Below, one piece after another: positions 52,100 through 63,053 of a stretch of 64,000 bases of DNA; the first letter of the stretch is position 1; each line of letters starts with the position of its first letter. The DNA comes from Aulostomus chinensis. Taxonomy: Eukaryota > Chordata > Actinopteri > Syngnathiformes > Aulostomidae. Location: positions 10,456,177-10,520,176 of the forward strand of contig JBBMOA010000020.1 of the NCBI GenBank assembly GCA_037954235.1. The letters are read 5' to 3'. The notes under the pieces are model-generated. The model saw only the letters and a program-made list of their open reading frames with translations. It was not told the DNA's origin and did not search any database. The position numbers and the translations under genes were made by a program.

Positions 52100-52509
52100 T
52101 GTCACGATCCCTGTCTCGTGTTTCCTGTTTTTGTAGTCATGTCCTGTCTTCCTGACCTCCCTCCTGTGATTACCTTATGTGTCTCACCTGAGTGACTGCA
52201 CCACCTGTGACTTGTGTTCCCTCATGTATTTAACCTCTGTTTCCCCTGTTCGGGGTTGCTCCATTGCGTGTTGTTGCGTGTCTTCGCTTGCTTTTTGTGT
52301 TGCGTGTCGTTGAGTGTATGTCACATTCATGTGCCATCTTAGTGAATGTTAATCGCTAACGTATCACGAGTATCAAGTCTCCAGTGTCCAGTCCCAAGCT
52401 TCAAGTCGACAGTCGACAGTCTCAAGCCTCCAGTATGAGTAAACCTTTTGTGCACCGTCCCTCTCTGTCTGCTCTTGGGTCTACTTCCCTCCTCCCTCCA
52501 CATGTAACA
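52100..52509 (+). mobile_element. Solo LTR, Gypsy-like, with 5-bp target duplication
   Basis: It starts TGTCACGATCCCTG and ends TGTAACA, the TG...CA termini of an LTR. TACAC occurs exactly on both sides (52095-52099 and 52510-52514). Length 410 bp, with TATTTAA at about 52229 as a weak TATA-type box. No internal retroviral coding region adjoins, so this is a recombined solo LTR. The TGTCACG start and CTGCTCTTGGGTCTAC near the end suit fish Gypsy-class LTRs; orientation is inferred from the TATA-like box. Confidence 0.88.
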
Positions 52510-52690
52510 TACACAACCACCTGCAAAAACCCCGTTTGTCTCCTGGACCCCAACAGTCTCCTTCCTGCTCCTCAGTTCCTCTGGAACCTCTGACACTCCC
52601 AACCCTAGTTAGTGTAGGCACACTCAACATTTCATGCAACACACACAGTTACTGACACATCCTATTCATATAAAGCTTAAGCACAGCATT

Positions 52691-52712
52691 CCCCCCCCCC
52701 CCCCCCCCCCCC
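52691..52712. repeat. C22 homopolymer
   Basis: 22 consecutive C. Confidence 0.95.
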
Positions 52713-52980
52713 ATTCTAGCCTCCTTAGTACAGAGTAGGTTTGTTCCTTATCTTTCACTTATAGCCTTCGGCCATTATCCTGCTTCACCGGTGTCCTGTC
52801 TGTGGTTGTGCTACATGAGTCCAAACCCAGTTCAGGTCAGGTCAACAGTTTTAATTGCATAAATAATCGTGAAGTTTGATTTACCGTGTTGACTGTAAAG
52901 TGCATTGTTACATACTTTATGAATAAAATTATGATTAACTTTGCAAAACATGTAAGTCATATCTATCAAAAACATCACTA

Positions 52981-52981
<1 letters not shown>

Positions 52982-53019
<38 letters not shown>

Positions 53020-53028
53020 TGTGTGTGT
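52982..53028. repeat. (GT)n microsatellite beside Tc1
   Basis: GT run with one TA interruption, ending at the left terminus of the Tc1 element. Confidence 0.95.
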
Positions 53029-53033
53029 ATACA

Positions 53034-54629
53034 CACTTCCAGTCAAGGTTTGGACACCTTCTCATTCAATGTTCTTTTTTGCTTTCTACATTGTACATAC
53101 AGTACATATTGAAAACATCAAATATATATGAAGCTACATTTATGGAATTATGAAGCAAAGAAGAAATTGTAAAATAACTAAATGGGCTTTAGATTCCTCA
53201 AAGTAGCCACCCTTTGCTTTGGTGACAGCGCTGCAAACACTCAGCCTTCTCTCAGTGAGCTTCATGATGTCATCACCTGAAATGGTTTTCACTTCCCAGG
53301 TTTGTCTTGTCAGGGTTCATTTGTGGAATTTCTTGCCTTCCTAATGAGGTTGGGACCATCAGTTGTGTTGTGCAGAAGTCAGGTTGGTGCACAGCTGACA
53401 GCCCTATTTGACAACTGTTAGGATTCATATGATGGCAAGAACCAGCCAGCTAAGTTAAGAGAAACGACAGTCCATCAATACTTAAAGAACTGAAGGTCAG
53501 TCAGTCCAGAAAATTTGAAAAAACTTTGAATGTGTCTTCAAGTGCAGTTGCAGAAACCATCAGGCACCACAACGAAACTGGCTCACGTGAGGACCTCCCT
53601 AGGAAAGAAGACCAAGAGTCTCCTGTGCTGCTGAGGATGAGTTCATCTGAGTCACCAGCCTCAGAAATCACAAGTTAACAGCACCTCAGGCTGGAGCCCA
53701 GATAAATGGCACACAGAGTTCTGGTAGCAGACACATCTCTACATCAACTCCAGAGGAGACTGCACCAATCAGGCCTTTATGGTTGAATCGCTGCTAAGAA
53801 ACCACTGCTAAGGTAAAGCAACAAGCAGAAGAGATTTGTTTGAACCAAGAACCACAAGGAATGGACATCAGACCAGTGGAAGTCTGTGCTTTGGTCTGAG
53901 TCCAAGTTTGAGATCTTTGGTTCCACCTGCCGTGTCTTTGTGTGACGCAGAAAAGGTGACCGGATGGTCTCTACATGCATGGCTCCCACCGTGAAGCATG
54001 GAGGAGGAGGTGTGATGGTGTGGGGGGGCTTTGCTGGTGACACTGGTGGGGATTTATTCAAAACTGAAGGCACACTGAACCAGCATGGCTACCACAGCGT
54101 CCTGCAGCAACACGCCAGCCCATCCAGTTTGTGTTTAGCTGGACCATCATTTATTTTTCATCAGGACAACGACCTCAAACACACCTCCAGGCTGTGGGAG
54201 GACTGTTAGACCAAGGAGAGTGACGGAGTGCTGCGTCAGATGACCTGGCCTCAAGTCACCTGACCTACACCCAACCCAGATGGTTTGGGATGAGATGGAG
54301 CAGAGTGAAGGCAAAAGGACCAACAGGGGCTCAGCATCTCTGGATCTCTGGGAGCTCCTTCAAGACTGTTGGAAAACCATTTCAGGGGACGACCTCATGA
54401 AGCTCAGAGAGCGAGTGAGCAAAGCAGCAATCAAAGCAAAGGGTGGCTGTTCTGAAGAATCTAGAATATAAAACATGTTTGGTTATTTCACACTTTTTTG
54501 TTTACCACATAATTCAATGTGTTCATTCATAGTTTTGATTCCTTCAGCGAGAATCTACAATGTAGATAGTCAAAGAAAACAGAAAAAACATTAAATGATA
54601 AGGTGTGTTCAAACTTTTGAGTGGTAGTG
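53034..54629 (+). mobile_element. Tc1-like transposon, full length but dead
   Basis: The left end reads CACTTCCAGTCAAGGTTTGG, and the right end read inverted is CACTACCACTCAAAAGTTTG; both continue into ACACCTT(C/A)TCATT. These are the TIRs of a common fish Tc1 family. The right flank is TA (54630-54631), the expected target dinucleotide; the left flank is blurred by the adjoining (GT)n. Length of about 1.6 kb is normal for the group. It contains a disrupted transposase. Confidence 0.9.
53432..54471 (+). pseudogene. Tc1-like DD34E transposase pseudogene
   Basis: ATG at 53432 begins MARTSQLS and meets an in-frame TAA at 53456-53458. Further on, frames encode recognisable Tc1 blocks: HGGGGVMVWGGFAGD, the QDND box (catalytic Asp at 54165-54167, retained), PDLHPTQMVWDEM and, near the end, WELLQDCWKTI and AAIKAKGG before the stop at 54471. 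Lesions include loss of a codon at the usual WSDES site (now WSES, about 53893-53901), which removes the first catalytic Asp, Glu to Gln at the third catalytic position (CAG 54277-54279), a TAG after SRLWEDC, and an apparent 2-bp loss near 54255. All three kinds of change rule out activity. Family motifs are from general knowledge of Tc1/mariner. Confidence 0.9.
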
Positions 54630-54631
54630 TA

Positions 54632-56009
54632 GATGTATATGTCACATACACCGGACTCGTCAAATGTGTAGAAACTATAATGACTGCAATTTAAGTATTT
54701 GGGGACAAAGTGATGTTCTTTTCAGATTCACAATAACCACATATTTTGTGAGGATTATGAGCTAAATACACCATTGGCTTTCATGCAATGACTGCATCTA
54801 ATTTTAATCCAAGTGGAAAGACAGAACTTATATTTTTGGATGATGTGTCCTATATTCTCAATCGACTGTTGTACCAAAAGCTGGTGGCATTGGTGGAGTT
54901 GGCTTGAATGCACTCTGCAGATAAAAGGTTTAATCGTCCTCTACCCCTGAATCAACTTAAATTACAATGATTTCATTTATCCTGCTGATATTGAGTCGGA
55001 AATTTCAGAAATATTACACTCAAGCTTTATTATTTGTACCAAATTCCATATATTTTTCCTGCTTTACAAATTGTTACATGTATACAAATTACTTACAACT
55101 TTGCACTATGTTAATGTTGCTAAAGTGGGAAAAAAATATTGGAAATACCCCTTATTTCCTTTTTTTGATTGAGCTGTTAATGATTGGAGGTTCTGGTGGG
55201 CCTCAGAGGATTTTCTGATTTCAATTTTGGCTGCTGGATTACTAAAATTTCGAATGATTGGTCTGTATGTTCATCTTGTTTAACGTTCATGTCATAGACA
55301 AGTGTGCGATAGTTTTGTTTCCTTGATGATGTTGGTATCTCGGGGTTATATGATTATTCACGACCACAACTAAATGAAAGAATGATCAAGAGTACTGGCT
55401 GGTAATTATTCCAAATTTAGCCATTTTAGCATCTTTCAGCAAACTGTTTTGGCATCTTTCTTTAGTGAAAGCACAACAGAGCAACCAGTGAAATATATCT
55501 GACCGTCACCAGCCACGTGGTTACAGACGTCAAGTCAATTTAACTGCAAGTCGAGATGAAGCCAGATCCTAAAGGATTATGGATGTGGAATTACATCAGC
55601 TAGTTAGCCAAATATACATCTCCAAATAGAACATTTCTTTTTTTGAACAAATACAGAAATGAGAAATTTGTAGCTAACAGTTTGGATAGTTGTTTTATTG
55701 CACGTTATACATTTTTCTGTCCACAAGTTATCAGTAGCTTGGTGGTTAGCATTCGTACTGGATCTCAGAGAGTGAAAATTAAACCAGACCGACAAAACCT
55801 GATTCAAACACTGTATCATGATTTTCCTGGAGACAAACAACAAGCATCCCAGCATTGGGGCTGAACCGTTTTGTTGTTTACTTGCCGGTCAATAAAACAA
55901 TAGCTGTTTATTTGCTGGTTTGATCTGGATGCTGTAGAAACATCGTTTTAAGTTTCTTTCCCAGTTTTCCTCAAGTAAGGATTGATGTCACCAGCTGAAC
56001 AGCTAAGTC
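54632..56009. other. Non-coding, no gene seen
   Basis: AT-rich sequence between the Tc1 element and the LINE fragments. Confidence 0.55.
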
Positions 56010-56586
56010 AAGGCAGATGGCGACCCACCCAGAGTCTGGTCCTGCTCAAGGTTTCTTCCTGTACAGAGGAAGTTTTGCTTTATCGTATGGTATCATTACA
56101 CAATATCAGACACGTGCGATTGACTGAAACCATCTTCTTCAAAGTTGGACTCACATAACTTGATAATGCAGCTGGGGATCGGTTTCCTTCTGCATGTGCA
56201 CAGAACGTTTCAGTCGGACCCAAACTGGCCTGGTGGTCTGTGTTTGTCCTGCATGTCCCTGAATGAAGCGAGGCATCATCATGATGGGCACCAGACAGAA
56301 AACAACACATCTCTGGACAGATGAAGAGACAAACTTTATGCTGTTTCAACTGAAGGCCTTGTCTGTTTGTTTGTTTTTTCAGTAGTTTTGGAATGTAAGG
56401 CTGACGTTCTACAGGGAGCTTCTTCAACTCGTTTGGTATGTGATGCAAAAAAGATGAAACAGAATAAATCTGATTGCAACCAGCTTTCAGGGGTCATACT
56501 GCCACCTATTGTTCTGGATGATATATTCCTGTTGTATACTGGGACATCAATAGTAGTCCAATGAATTGGCGCTACATAAATAAGGC
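56010..56586 (+). mobile_element. Broken L2-like 3' region
   Basis: AAGGCAGATGGCGACCCACC, CAGAGTCTGGTCCTGCTCAA and GGTTTCTTCCTGTACAGAGG (to about 56080) and the closing tail TTGGCGCTACATAAATAAGG (56566-56585) are two parts of the 3' region found at 1095-1243. About 480 bp of unrelated sequence separates them, so the copy is disrupted or two fragments are adjacent. Confidence 0.55.
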
Positions 56587-57001
56587 ATAAGGATCATAAG
56601 ACAGGAGGGAGGGCAACATGGCCTGATTGAGCGGCTGCTAAAGAAGTGGGAAAGATGACACCAGAAGTGAGTGTGGGAGGTTGTGATGAATTAGTAAACA
56701 AATGTCTGTTACATGTTGTTAAAATCATGTTTACTTTCTCAAACTCCTGCTTCAAATTTTGCCACTGACGTCGACTCATCCCTTTACGTTAGATGCACCC
56801 TTTATTTCGTGTTTTTATTACTCCCATGACTCACAACCAGTACAACCATCAACCTCTGCGTCTCCTCACACGACTCGTTACCTTCCTTTATCAAAGTGCT
56901 CGTCCGTCTTTCTCCTCCCTTCCACGCTCTCCCACGCACAGGCGCAGTTATATCACCCCAACTCCCAAAGCTTCGCACTCATTTTCACACACAAACGCTG
57001 A

Positions 57002-57033
57002 CACACACGCGCGCGCGCGCACACACACACACC
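57002..57033. repeat. Alternating CA/CG repeat
   Basis: ACACACGCGCGCGCGCGCAC followed by more CA: pure alternating purine-pyrimidine with a (CG)n core. Confidence 0.93.
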
Positions 57034-57830
57034 ATATGGCTGAATGTCAGACAGCTGCAAGACCTGGAGTGATGTGGTAGAGAATTGTAGTGTAGAAAAT
57101 GATAATGAAAGCCTCTGATCACAACATCAACTTGGAAGTCCTCAGTGCACGCGCGCACGCGTGTGTGTGCATGTAGACACGCGTGGGTGATACGTGCCAG
57201 TGCGCTATTTGACTTGTCATTCTGTACGTGTGTCTGTGTGTCACTCAGCCTGGTGATAGATACTGAGCTGTCCTATCTATCGACAGTTCCACATGAATAT
57301 TCATCGTTTTGCTAATTTCACCCAAAGAGCTTTAATGACTTCTCAACATTAACAACTCCGATGAGGTGAAGAAAAGATTTGCATTTTGTTCCCCCCCTTA
57401 TGTAGTTACAGAGAACGCCTATTACAGACCACTTGTGGCACATTTGTAGTACTACAGTTTTCCTGGTGTCTTGTCTTCAGATAGTCATGCTTTTGAGTAA
57501 CAATATTGTTTCCTATTTTAAATTATTCTTATAAAAGTGACCATTTGTTAGAAATCAGATTGCGTCGTCATAATTAGTGTATTCGTTTACTGTTGCAAAC
57601 ATTTCCTATTGCAGCCGTGACACAATTGATGAATACATTCCTCATCATGTCATACTGTTCTTAGCCATTAGGAACACTGAGTAGAACTCAAGACAGTATC
57701 GAAATAGTTAACGGAGGCATCCTGCCATCTAGTGGCCAGTTTGAGAAGTGACAACATTTTAAAAACTTTTTCTGTCATAACAACTTTGAACTTTCCAGAG
57801 GATCATCATCATCACAATTACTATTACTAG

Positions 57831-57862
57831 TATTATTATTATTATTAGTAGTAGTAGTAGTA
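57831..57862. repeat. (ATT)n(AGT)n trinucleotide repeat
   Basis: ATTATTATTATT changes to AGTAGTAGTAGTAG. Confidence 0.92.
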
Positions 57863-58194
57863 GGAGTACACCACATTCACATCAGGTGTGAGTGGTTCAA
57901 GCCTGCACTGATGATCACACCTTCAAATACATTAAAAATCACATAATCTGGGTATAGGTGTGGATAACTGGCAATAAATATTACGAGGTTCAAAAAAAAT
58001 GGTCAAACTTTTGGGATAAGCTCTTTCTAGAACTTGAGAACTGTAGTTTAACCAAAAATGAATCAAGGGCCAAGTTTTTCCAAACCTCTTAACTACCAGT
58101 TGTCAGGTATCACACAACTGAGTTAATAAAGGCCAAAGGTGAAGCCAAATCCCCACAGCATTCAGCCTCCAGGGGGACCCGCTCAGCAAAGGGG

Positions 58195-58541
58195 CATCCA
58201 TCCATTTTCTACCACTTATCCTGTTAAGGGTCACAGAGGGCTGGAGCCTATCCAGTTCACCCTGGACAGGTTGCCAGTCCATCGCAGGGCCAACACATAG
58301 AGACAGACAACCATTCACACTCACAGTCACACCTACTGTCAATTTAGAGTATCAATCAGCCTCGTCCCCTCTTGATGTCTTTGGACTGTGGGAGGAAGCT
58401 GGAGTACCAGAGAGAACCCACACAGGAACAGGGAGAACATGGAGACTCCACACAGAAAGATCCCGTGATGGAGCCGGGACTTGAACCAAGAACCTTCTTG
58501 CTGTGAGGCAACAGTGCTGACCACTGCACCATGGCGCCGGC
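58195..58541 (-). mobile_element. tRNA-derived SINE, minus orientation
   Basis: The minus strand reads a tRNA-like head with A box TGGTGCAGTGG (58521-58531) and B box GGTTCAAGTCC (58477-58487), then the body GTGTGGAGTCTCCATGTTCT and TCCCACAGTCCAAAGACATC, and a tail of GGATGGATG repeats. It is close to the plus-strand copy at 31681-32045. These elements use internal pol III promoters and LINE machinery. Open frames across it (58339-58641 and 58356-58673) are part of the repeat, not genes. Confidence 0.85.
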
Positions 58542-59398
58542 CAAGAGCATCATGGGATATCTGCAGGTTCTTGCTGTGGCACGGACAAAAAAAGCAAAGT
58601 CCCACAAAATAAATCTCCTGTTTAATACTGTCAATCTGCACATCCTAGGTCTAAGCTTCCTCCTCAACAGCAACGGAAGGTCCAGAGGGAGACGCTGAGA
58701 TGTGATTGAAAGATCTTCTTAACAAGAGTTAGTTATAGAACAGTTAAAGTTCATATCTTTTTGTCAAAATTATTCCAAACCAAAGCCACTAATTCCTTTA
58801 ATAATTGTGGTTGGACGACACAGATGATGTTATAAAGCATTGAGGAAATTTGTTGGCAGAATATTAATTTTACAGGATTTGTACATCATGCAATATCATA
58901 TTAAACTCACTCTCCAGTCAAAAATGTGAATTATAGCTGTTTTCCGCACAACAATGTTGGACACTATAAAGTATTTGTTACAAGTACTTTTGGATACCTC
59001 AGTACATGTGAGGAGAAAGTCTTTAATGTTCTCCTTTGATTCACTTGATAAACCACGAGCCAGGAAAGGAACATTATTGATTTGTTTAAAACCACATTTT
59101 CCACCATATAAACCTTTATGACACACAAAAACAACAACAACAACAAAACAACAATTGGTGATATTGAATCCAGCTGTATTTAATGTCACCTTTTTTTCAT
59201 CATCATTTGTGACTTAGTTCTCATGTTTCACTGTTTTGGGGTGAGATGAAAAAAAAGATTTGATACATGCAGGTAAAATATGTGCACTGTTTTTATATGT
59301 CAACGCAAACTAAAATCAAAATAACATTAAAAATAAACATAAAATCATGTCTGTTGTGTAGATATTTTGATTTATATCCTGCAAACACATCATACATA

Positions 59399-59464
<66 letters not shown>

Positions 59465-60149
59465 TACTCCTCAATATAACAGGTAGTTCAAACAGCATGG
59501 TAATTTGTTGTACTGCTACTAATGTTTTATGTACTGTAATTGTGATGCTTGCTACATGATAGTGGACAATATGCAGAGGTCCACTCTCCTGATGTGTCTC
59601 CTGTTATTGTGGTGTATTTTAGTCTCATACTGCATCTTTCCACCCCCCCCCCTCGAAAAAAACACCCCCGCACTGAGTAATATCTGCAAGTATTTACTCA
59701 TAAACATCTGACATCTTCTCTCCAAGAATAACATCTTGCATGTAATATGTTTCCACAAATACAATTAAAGTCGTCCAAAAGGAAGAAAAAACACAGATCC
59801 ACTATGTTTCTGGGGTCCAGAACACCATCCAGTACCACATACTGTCGTTTCACATATTAACAACTGCTTTGAGTCGCACATAGTTATCATCAACTGCAAG
59901 AAAGGAACAACAAACAACAACAAAAAAAAAAGCAGACAAAGGAAGGTGTTCGATCCGTCTCCAACAGGCATCTCCGGTCAAATGCTAGATTTGAAAACCG
60001 TCAAATGATCATTAACTTCATTGAAGTTGCATTAAAATAAATCACATGCCAAACTGTCCCTTGTTAAGTGTGAAAGGGAAAAAGAAACCACGGGCCGATA
60101 TCAGTGTGAGAAAGGACATACGATGTGTTCTATCAACAGGTTCCTCTCC
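58542..60149. other. Non-coding, no gene seen
   Basis: One GT microsatellite and a C10 run (59643-59652). Short frames only. Confidence 0.55.
59402..59462. repeat. (GT)30 microsatellite
   Basis: Uninterrupted GT. Confidence 0.97.
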
Positions 60150-60157
60150 TTCTAGAA

Positions 60158-60943
60158 CAGCGGTTCTCAACACAAGATAATAATCAGGTTGGTGTTTGTG
60201 ACCCCAGCACCCTCACTTCCAACACTTTTTTTTTTCCCCTTGTAGGCAGAATTATAAAGTTCTATTTGGCAGTTGCATTTAGTTTCAAATCTATTTCATT
60301 ATTATACTAAGCCAAACTGGTTTATTTATGATGAAAAGCACAATAGGGGAGGGGGGGATTTTCTCATTTTTATCCAGCTTTCAACTAAATTCTGTTTTTG
60401 TCCTTATTTGCTTTTGTCTTGAATTGTAATTTAAAGCCTGTTTCTAATCCTATTTTAGAACTGATTCTCTAGAACGGTTTCCTGTTGATTTTTGTTTTAT
60501 TCAATCAATTTCTCCTTTGCATGTTATTCTAATTTTTTAAATTATTTTTTTCTGTTTATTCAATTGCGTGATCCTTCTTTGCCTTGGACTTTTATTTACT
60601 CATGTAAAAAAAAAAGAAAGAGGAGGTATTGTTTGCTTCTTATTTGTTTGCGTGTGAAAAGTATTTAATGTTGTTTTGTATTTGTATAAAAGCGACATTT
60701 GATTGAAGTCTGATTGACTGACTGAAATTACAGTATTCATGAAATCCTTTTGTCTCTTTACATGTAAAAATAAAACAGGATAGCCTCTCACGACCTGTGT
60801 TAGTTTTATTAGTTTTCATCGTTTTCCAACGTGACTCACAAACTCAAAGTCTACTCCAAGAATAATAACATCGTTACAGAATTTTTATCTGACGACCCCC
60901 AAAAATGCTCTCGTAACCGTCATGAGGGGTCCTGACCTCACTG
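60158..60943. mobile_element. Non-autonomous hAT transposon with 8-bp target duplication
   Basis: The left terminus is CAGCGGTTCTCAAC and the right terminus is GACCTCACTG, the usual hAT arrangement of CAG...CTG ends. The 8-bp sequence TTCTAGAA is present exactly on both sides (60150-60157 and 60944-60951), as expected for hAT insertion. The 786-bp body contains ACCCCAGCACC near the left end and GGGGTCCTGACC near the right end, inverted subterminal matches typical of this group. No transposase frame remains, so it needs an enzyme in trans. Confidence 0.88.
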
Positions 60944-61403
60944 TTCTAGAATATCACTGCTCTTTTTTTTTTCTTTTTTTTTTCAAACTCCACCAAATTA
61001 TGACTTCATGGTTTATGCTTATGGTTCGATCCATCCGTGACGTTCTGATATTTACAATGCATTCACGCCATCTGTACTGTTCAGGATATTTCCTGCTACG
61101 AACAAATATTTTAAAACGAAAACACATTTTCACTTTTGCTACAAAGAAATAAAACTATTTTGCTCTCAATGTTTCCCCTCAACTAATGAGATAACAAATA
61201 ATCAGTGGTCATATATGATTCATTATTCAAGCTGTCTTACCGACTTTTGCATGGAAAAACATGACAAAAATATAAAAACAAATGCATATATTTAGAAGTC
61301 TTTCATACCATTAAAGGTAGCTGTTGCAGCTTCATCTACATCCAAAAAAATAATAATATATAAATAAAAACACCTCTGCAGTGGGTTTTTTTCAATCCCT
61401 TTA

Positions 61404-61417
61404 GCACCCTCTGGTGG
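61404..61417 (-). promoter_or_regulatory. CTCF-like motif, reverse orientation
   Basis: The minus strand reads CCACCAGAGGGTGC, 13 of 14 positions of the core CCASYAGRKGGCRS. It points toward the motif at 36831. Confidence 0.3.
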
Positions 61418-61722
61418 TAGTTCCCAACACTACATCTACCATCTGACATGGTTGAAGGCTGAGTGCTAATACCCACAAGGAGGTAAACTCTTCTCGAAGG
61501 GTGGATGAAGCCCAAATGTAATCGATTACATTGTTGATCTGCAAGGCACCCAGCCTGAGGATTCATATCAGAGAAAAATGTGAAATTCAACATTGTGAAA
61601 AGTTTCAAGTCATTCCCTTTGTTTTTGTTTTTTGTTTTATAAAGAAGATGTATTTCTGGATAAAATCTTCCTTTCAAATATCTTAATTGTATGCAAAATC
61701 TTGACAAGTAATGGAGGAGGAT

Positions 61723-62368
61723 TTAAAGCGAAACTTCACCCAAAAATTGTACTTTGACTTTCGGTTACTCGTAATTGAGCTCTCAATTATGCCCCCTACC
61801 CCCCACCCCCCCCCCCCCATCACTTTTTTGTTGCTCCAGAACACAGAAAGAACCAGTCGTGTGTATTTAGCTTGAAGCTAATTGCTAACAACAAATACAG
61901 CTACAAAACAACAGCCAAACTGCCCAAAAACATCCATTTACAAACTCTCAAGTGCGACTTCTGGTATAACCCAGTTATGCATTCAGTAACCCGAGTTTTG
62001 TAAATCAGAAAAAAAAGGAAAAACACTGCTGAGAATGAGGGCGGACAAGCAAGAGTAAGCTGGTCCAGATGAATGCGCTAGCTGCTAAAACTTAAGCGTT
62101 TGTGGATTAGCGAGCATACGTAAAGAAGATGTGGATTATACCAAAAAAACAAAAACAAAACTGCTCTTGAGAGTTTGTAGACAAATGTTTTTGGGCAGAT
62201 TTTCTGTTGTTAGCTGTTAGCAGTTAGCTTCAGGCTAAATATACATGGCTGACTCTTTCTGCATTCTGAGTCACAAACAAGCGATGCAGGAGGGGAAAAC
62301 ATCTTTGTGAGCCCGAGACACCTATTTGTGAAAATAAAATACACTTTTCAGGTGAAGTATGGCTTTAA
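61723..62368. mobile_element. TIR element (MITE), full copy
   Basis: The left end TTAAAGCGAAACTTCACC and the reverse complement of the right end, TTAAAGCCATACTTCACC, match at 15 of 18 bases, so the termini are inverted repeats. The body is about 646 bp with no coding frame. It includes a C-rich run at 61806-61818. The internal phrases GTTTGTGGATTAG, AGCTTCAGGCTAAAT and GAGTCACAAACAAGCGATGC recur in a second copy at 42345-42620 and, more weakly, at 44640-44919. TTAA or TA could be the target duplication; the ends do not decide it. Superfamily not assigned. Confidence 0.75.
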
Positions 62369-62586
62369 TTAGATCACATCAAAACACACTGAGCTGAGCA
62401 GGAATTAGTGCTTGAGCCAACAAACATTCTGTTCCACTGAGAAAACCTTGACTTGCTTAATTCACCACACACTTTGCGACAAAACGTTTCCACCTTTTGT
62501 CCTTGAAACTGCTTTCAAATTACTCACTCGCCTTCTAAACATTTCCCGGAAATGTGCAAAATGTCTGGTGAATTCACATCAATGCT

Positions 62587-62892
62587 TTAACACCAGCAGC
62601 CTTTGCCTTGGTCGCCCGACACACCGTCACAGAGTCCCTCCTCTTCCTCCAGAGCAGCGAGGTTAAGCTCGTCATTAACAGACATCTGGAGAAGATCCAG
62701 GTCCTTTCTGTTGGCTGCCAGCACCTGCTCAGCCAGTCGTGTGAAAGTCTGGAGGACGGAAATAAGACTTATTTCCTCTTATCATCATCGTGCACATGGT
62801 CATGACATGTTTTGATGTCACCTCACCTCTGTTATATTGTGATTGGTGAAGGCACTTGTCTCAAAAAAGTCCATTCCATAAGCTTTGGCGAG
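62587..62892 (-). CDS. rab15: Rab15 small GTPase, last two coding exons (partial gene)
   Basis: Spliced minus-strand CDS: exon 62827-62892 (22 codons) joins exon 62587-62748 (53 codons plus TAA). The 78-bp intron has GTGAGG donor and CAG acceptor and is phase 0. The upstream exon begins after TCCTTCAG. The peptide starts LAKAYGMDFFETSAFTN, containing the ETSA (SAK/G5) guanine-binding motif, continues NHNITETFTRLAEQVLAANR (final helix), then has an acidic tail (LEEEEG) and ends KGCWC. CWC is a CXC-type geranylgeranylation signal. From knowledge of the family, vertebrate RAB15 has YGMDFYETSACTN at the same place and also ends CWC, which separates it from Rab3, Rab8 and Rab10. Rab15 acts in endocytic recycling, notably in neurons, on membranes through its prenyl groups. 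P-loop and switch exons are not present and must lie beyond base 64000. Intact as far as visible. Assignment to Rab15 is strong but made without a database search. Confidence 0.9.
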
Positions 62893-62959
62893 CTGAAGGA
62901 GAGAGAGAACAGTGATATAAAAAAAAAGTTTTCTCTCTCAAATAGGATGACTGACATGT

Positions 62960-63053
<94 letters not shown>

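Larger units (their letters stand above)
56587..58194. other. Non-coding, no gene seen
   Basis: It holds the alternating CA/CG repeat, a second CG-rich patch at 57148-57187 and the trinucleotide repeat. No exon recognised. Confidence 0.55.
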
